Assembly (NCBI GenBank): GCA_913061245.1
Contig: CAJXTO010000054.1
Span: forward strand, 1-8,931
DNA: 8,931 nt
Direction: 5' to 3'
Origin: an uncultured Oceanospirillales bacterium
GTDB taxonomy: Bacteria > Pseudomonadota > Gammaproteobacteria > Pseudomonadales > Litorivicinaceae
The first letter of the stretch is position 1, and each line of letters begins with the position of its first letter. Below the pieces are notes generated by a model. It was not told the DNA's origin, made no database searches, and worked only from the letters and a program-made list of their open reading frames with translations. The translations under genes and the position numbers were made by a program. Shown here piece by piece: positions 6,918-8,931 of this stretch.

Positions 6918-7552
6918 TCGTCGCCTTCAGACTCACCTTCTGCTGCGTCAGCTGCTGGTTCAGCATCAGCTGATGCGCCCTTCGCCTTGTGAATACTCAC
7001 AACTGGAAGGTCTGAATCGTGTGCCAAAGCAGCAAAGGTGACGCCCTTCGGTGCTTTGATGTCTGACAGGTGAATAACCTGGTCGAGTTCAACGTCAGCC
7101 AAATCGACTTCGATATATTCAGGAAGATCTTTTGGTGAACAAGACACTTCAATTTCAACGGCATCGCGATGGATAACGCCGCCCTGCATCTTGACACCTT
7201 TACAGGTTGTTTCATTCAAGAAGTGGACAGGTACGTTAACTTTCAACACGGTGTCTGCTGAGGCGCGCTGGAAGTCAGCATGCAATACAACAGGCTTCGC
7301 TGGATGGCGTTGAAGTGCCTTCAAGATCACTGGCTCTTCTTTACCGTCAATCTCAAGAGTGATGATCGAAGAGTAGAAAGCTTCTTCTTCCAATGCACGC
7401 TTCAGATCTTTATGAGCCAATTGAATCGACTTAGGCTCGTTCTTTCCACCGTAAACGATGGCTGGAACTAGACCTTCTAGTCGACGCAGGCGGCGGCTCG
7501 AACCTTTCCCTGCTTCTTCGCGCGACTGCGCGGACAAGCGATAATCAGACAT
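6914..7552 (-). CDS. rplY: 50S ribosomal protein L25 (long CTC/TL5 form)
   Basis: L25 binds the loop E region of 5S rRNA in the large subunit. This is the long form, 212 aa, not the roughly 94-aa E. coli form. Residues 1-95 are the 5S-binding domain, including the S19-R24 basic segment (SRRLRR) and the LVPAIVYG motif (28-35). Residues about 98-190 are the TL5-type beta domain (VKMQGG at 120-125). The C-terminal 20 residues are an Ala/Glu/Asp-rich acidic tail. A longer reading from TTG 7567 is rejected: ATG 7552 has AAGGAG exactly 6 nt upstream, and MSDYRLSAQSR is the normal N-terminus. The gene is 60 nt downstream of prs, with a hairpin in the gap. Confidence 0.97.
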   Translation of the reverse strand: MSDYRLSAQSREEAGKGSSRRLRRLEGLVPAIVYGGKNEPKSIQLAHKDLKRALEEEAFYSSIITLEIDGKEEPVILKALQRHPAKPVVLHADFQRASADTVLKVNVPVHFLNETTCKGVKMQGGVIHRDAVEIEVSCSPKDLPEYIEVDLADVELDQVIHLSDIKAPKGVTFAALAHDSDLPVVSIHKAKGASADAEPAADAAEGESEGDE

Positions 7553-7558
7553 TTCATT

Positions 7559-7564
7559 CTCCTT
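7559..7564 (-). promoter_or_regulatory. ribosome binding site that decides the rplY start
   Basis: AAGGAG on the minus strand, 6 nt before ATG 7552. It lies inside the five codons that a TTG start at 7567 would add, which argues against that start. Confidence 0.75.
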
Positions 7565-7573
7565 CAATGTCTT

Positions 7574-7597
7574 CGTTTTACTTCGACCAGTAAAACG
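7574..7597 (-). promoter_or_regulatory. 9-bp hairpin in the prs-rplY spacer
   Basis: Perfect inverted repeat CGTTTTACT / AGTAAAACG with a 6-nt loop, placed between the prs stop (7613) and the rplY ribosome binding site (7559-7564). It does not occlude that site and has no U tract after it, so it is more likely a processing or stability element, or a protein-binding leader, than a terminator. Confidence 0.4.
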
Positions 7598-7612
7598 TTC
7601 TTCAACCCTCAG

Positions 7613-8554
7613 TTAGCGAAACATCGCGCTGATGGATTCTTCATTACTGACGCGGCGTACAGCCTCGCCAAGTAGCTCTGCGATTGTGATAATTCGGACG
7701 CGTCCGGTATCCATGATCGCAGCGGGGACGGGGATACTATCAGTAACCACCAATTCGTCAAGCGCGCTGTCCTTCAAATTCTCAAGAGCGCGCCCAGAAA
7801 GGACGGGGTGAGTACAGTAGGCGACGACTTCTTTTGCGCCCTGTTCTTTCAATGCTTTTGCCGCATTACATAACGTGCCTGCGGTATCAACGATGTCATC
7901 GACGATTAGGCAAGTACGACCACTGACCTCACCGATAATGTTCATTACTTCGGCTTGGTTGGCTGCAGGACGACGCTTATCGATGATCGCAAGATCGCTA
8001 TCGAGTTGTTTTGCCATCGCGCGCGCGCGCACCACACCACCAATATCAGGTGATACAACCACAGCATCTTTAGGCTGATTGCGCTGGATGTCATCAAGCA
8101 TCACAGGAGTTGCGTAGATGTTGTCCACTGCGACATCGAAGAAACCCTGGATTTGGTCTGCATGCAGATCAACTGTCAATACACGATCAATTCCGACGCC
8201 GACCATGATGTCGGCAACCACTTTGGCAGTAATCGGCACTCGCGCTGAGCGTGGACGGCGATCCTGGCGTGCGTAGCCGAAATAAGGTACGACTGCTGTG
8301 ATCCGTGATGCTGATGCACGACGCAATGCATCACACATGACCACCAACTCCATTAAATTATCGTTGGTCGGCGCACAGGTTGATTGCAACACAAAAACGT
8401 CTTGTCCACGCACGTTTTCGACGATTTCAACGGCGATTTCACCATCAGAAAATCGACCAACGCTGGCATTGCCAAGTGGAACTGCGAGGTAATCAGAAAC
8501 TTTTTTAGATAACTCTGGTGTGGCGTTACCGGAGAACAACATCAGTTGGGCCAC
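7613..8554 (-). CDS. prs: ribose-phosphate pyrophosphokinase (PRPP synthetase)
   Basis: Makes 5-phosphoribosyl 1-diphosphate from ribose 5-phosphate and ATP, for purine, pyrimidine, histidine, tryptophan and NAD synthesis. The 313-aa protein is the class I length. Visible motifs are the ATP-binding region with the flexible loop (YFGYARQDRR, 91-100), metal-binding H131 (VDLHADQIQ), catalytic K193 and R195 (DKRRP), and the PRPP loop at 216-228 (LIVDDIVDTAGTL). The GTG start has AAGGAG 6 nt upstream (8561-8566), which supports it strongly. It follows tRNA-Gln by 33 nt and I see no clear promoter in that gap, so it may depend on transcription from ispE or the tRNA. Confidence 0.98.
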   Translation of the reverse strand: MAQLMLFSGNATPELSKKVSDYLAVPLGNASVGRFSDGEIAVEIVENVRGQDVFVLQSTCAPTNDNLMELVVMCDALRRASASRITAVVPYFGYARQDRRPRSARVPITAKVVADIMVGVGIDRVLTVDLHADQIQGFFDVAVDNIYATPVMLDDIQRNQPKDAVVVSPDIGGVVRARAMAKQLDSDLAIIDKRRPAANQAEVMNIIGEVSGRTCLIVDDIVDTAGTLCNAAKALKEQGAKEVVAYCTHPVLSGRALENLKDSALDELVVTDSIPVPAAIMDTGRVRIITIAELLGEAVRRVSNEESISAMFR

Positions 8555-8587
8555 AGGTGACTCCTTGAGCGTCGAGCGGTTTGAAAA

Positions 8588-8663
8588 TGGCTGGGGTGGT
8601 AGGATTCGAACCTACGAATGGCGGGATCAAAACCCGCTGCCTTAACCACTTGGCCACACCCCA
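8588..8663 (-). tRNA. tRNA-Gln (UUG)
   Basis: A 76-nt cloverleaf on the minus strand. The acceptor TGGGGTG pairs with CACCCCA, the anticodon stem GCGGG/CCCGC encloses TTTTGAT (anticodon TTG), and the T loop is GGTTCGAATCC. CCA is encoded. The unusual U1-A72 pair is characteristic of tRNA-Gln. It begins 1 nt after the ispE stop and precedes prs, the usual place for this tRNA in many gammaproteobacteria. Confidence 0.95.
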
Positions 8664-8664
8664 G

Positions 8665-8931
8665 TTACGCGTTAGCGCCGCAAGTATACAACATTGATTG
8701 ATTGCTCAGGAGGCTAACTTTCACTTCAGCGCGATCTCCAAGGATCTCGTCTGCTGAGTGGCTGTTAACCGGATCGACCACAAACACGCATCCGCCTGTT
8801 CCGGTGAGTCTCGGCTCTCCAAATACCTGCATTTGATTGATCAGCCGGTCAATAGCCGGGTGAATTTCTCGAACAAGTATTTCGCAATCGTTGTGCGTTG
8901 TATCCAACTGCGAGGCGCGGATTCTGCAAGA
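8665..8931 (-). CDS. ispE: 4-diphosphocytidyl-2-C-methyl-D-erythritol kinase, C-terminal part
   Basis: GHMP-family kinase of the MEP isoprenoid pathway, which phosphorylates CDP-methylerythritol. The frame is open to the window edge, so only the last 88 residues are seen and the start lies outside. A TTG at 8907 in this frame is not a real start. The NDCE segment followed by PRLTGTGGCVFVV matches the IspE C-terminal region, including the glycine-rich GHMP motif 3 (LTGTGG). The protein ends ...TCGANA, at the point where homologues usually continue with an SPL-type tail. The TAA stop sits 1 nt before tRNA-Gln. The downstream gene order supports the call. Confidence 0.9.
   Translation of the reverse strand, partial: SCRIRASQLDTTHNDCEILVREIHPAIDRLINQMQVFGEPRLTGTGGCVFVVDPVNSHSADEILGDRAEVKVSLLSNQSMLYTCGANA

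Noticed and set aside
8018..8030. CG-alternating run resembling Z-DNA
   Set aside because: It is explained by Arg-Ala-Arg-Ala codons in prs and is only 13 nt long.

Overview
The window looks like a chromosomal segment of a gammaproteobacterium. The evidence is the gene order on the minus strand: ispE (partial), tRNA-Gln(UUG), prs, rplY (long CTC/TL5-type L25), pth, ychF, elongator tRNA-Met(CAU). This is the housekeeping block familiar from Pseudomonas-like and related marine gammaproteobacteria. Nothing in the window fixes genus or species.

Right part (about 5117-8931), read right to left on the minus strand: the end of ispE, 1 nt, tRNA-Gln, 33 nt, prs, a 60-nt spacer with a 9-bp hairpin, rplY, a 4-nt GTGA overlap, pth, 10 nt, ychF, a 49-nt spacer with a 12-bp hairpin, and tRNA-Met with an encoded CCA. 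All are co-directional and tightly packed, so read-through transcription is likely. The genes serve isoprenoid precursor synthesis, PRPP supply, the ribosome (L25, 5S binding), recycling of peptidyl-tRNA and a ribosome-associated ATPase.

Left part (about 123-5021), beyond the 3' end of tRNA-Met, is an accessory-looking cassette of three genes. A RimK-like ATP-grasp ligase and a very large M14 zinc carboxypeptidase form a minus-strand pair with a 4-nt overlap. A carboxypeptidase-G2-like M20 metallopeptidase is transcribed divergently from a 140-bp intergenic region. One predicted carboxylate-amine ligase with two predicted carboxypeptidases suggests that amino acids are added to and removed from a peptide, protein or small molecule, all in the cytoplasm because none of the three has a signal peptide. 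The substrate cannot be read from the sequence. This cassette is the most interesting part of the window.

Several starts were revised from Shine-Dalgarno placement: ATP-grasp at GTG 3738, M20 at ATG 3879 and rplY at ATG 7552. There is no integrase, transposase, CRISPR array or rRNA. No gene-free stretch exceeds 300 bases; the longest non-coding segments are 1-166, 3739-3878 and 5022-5116.
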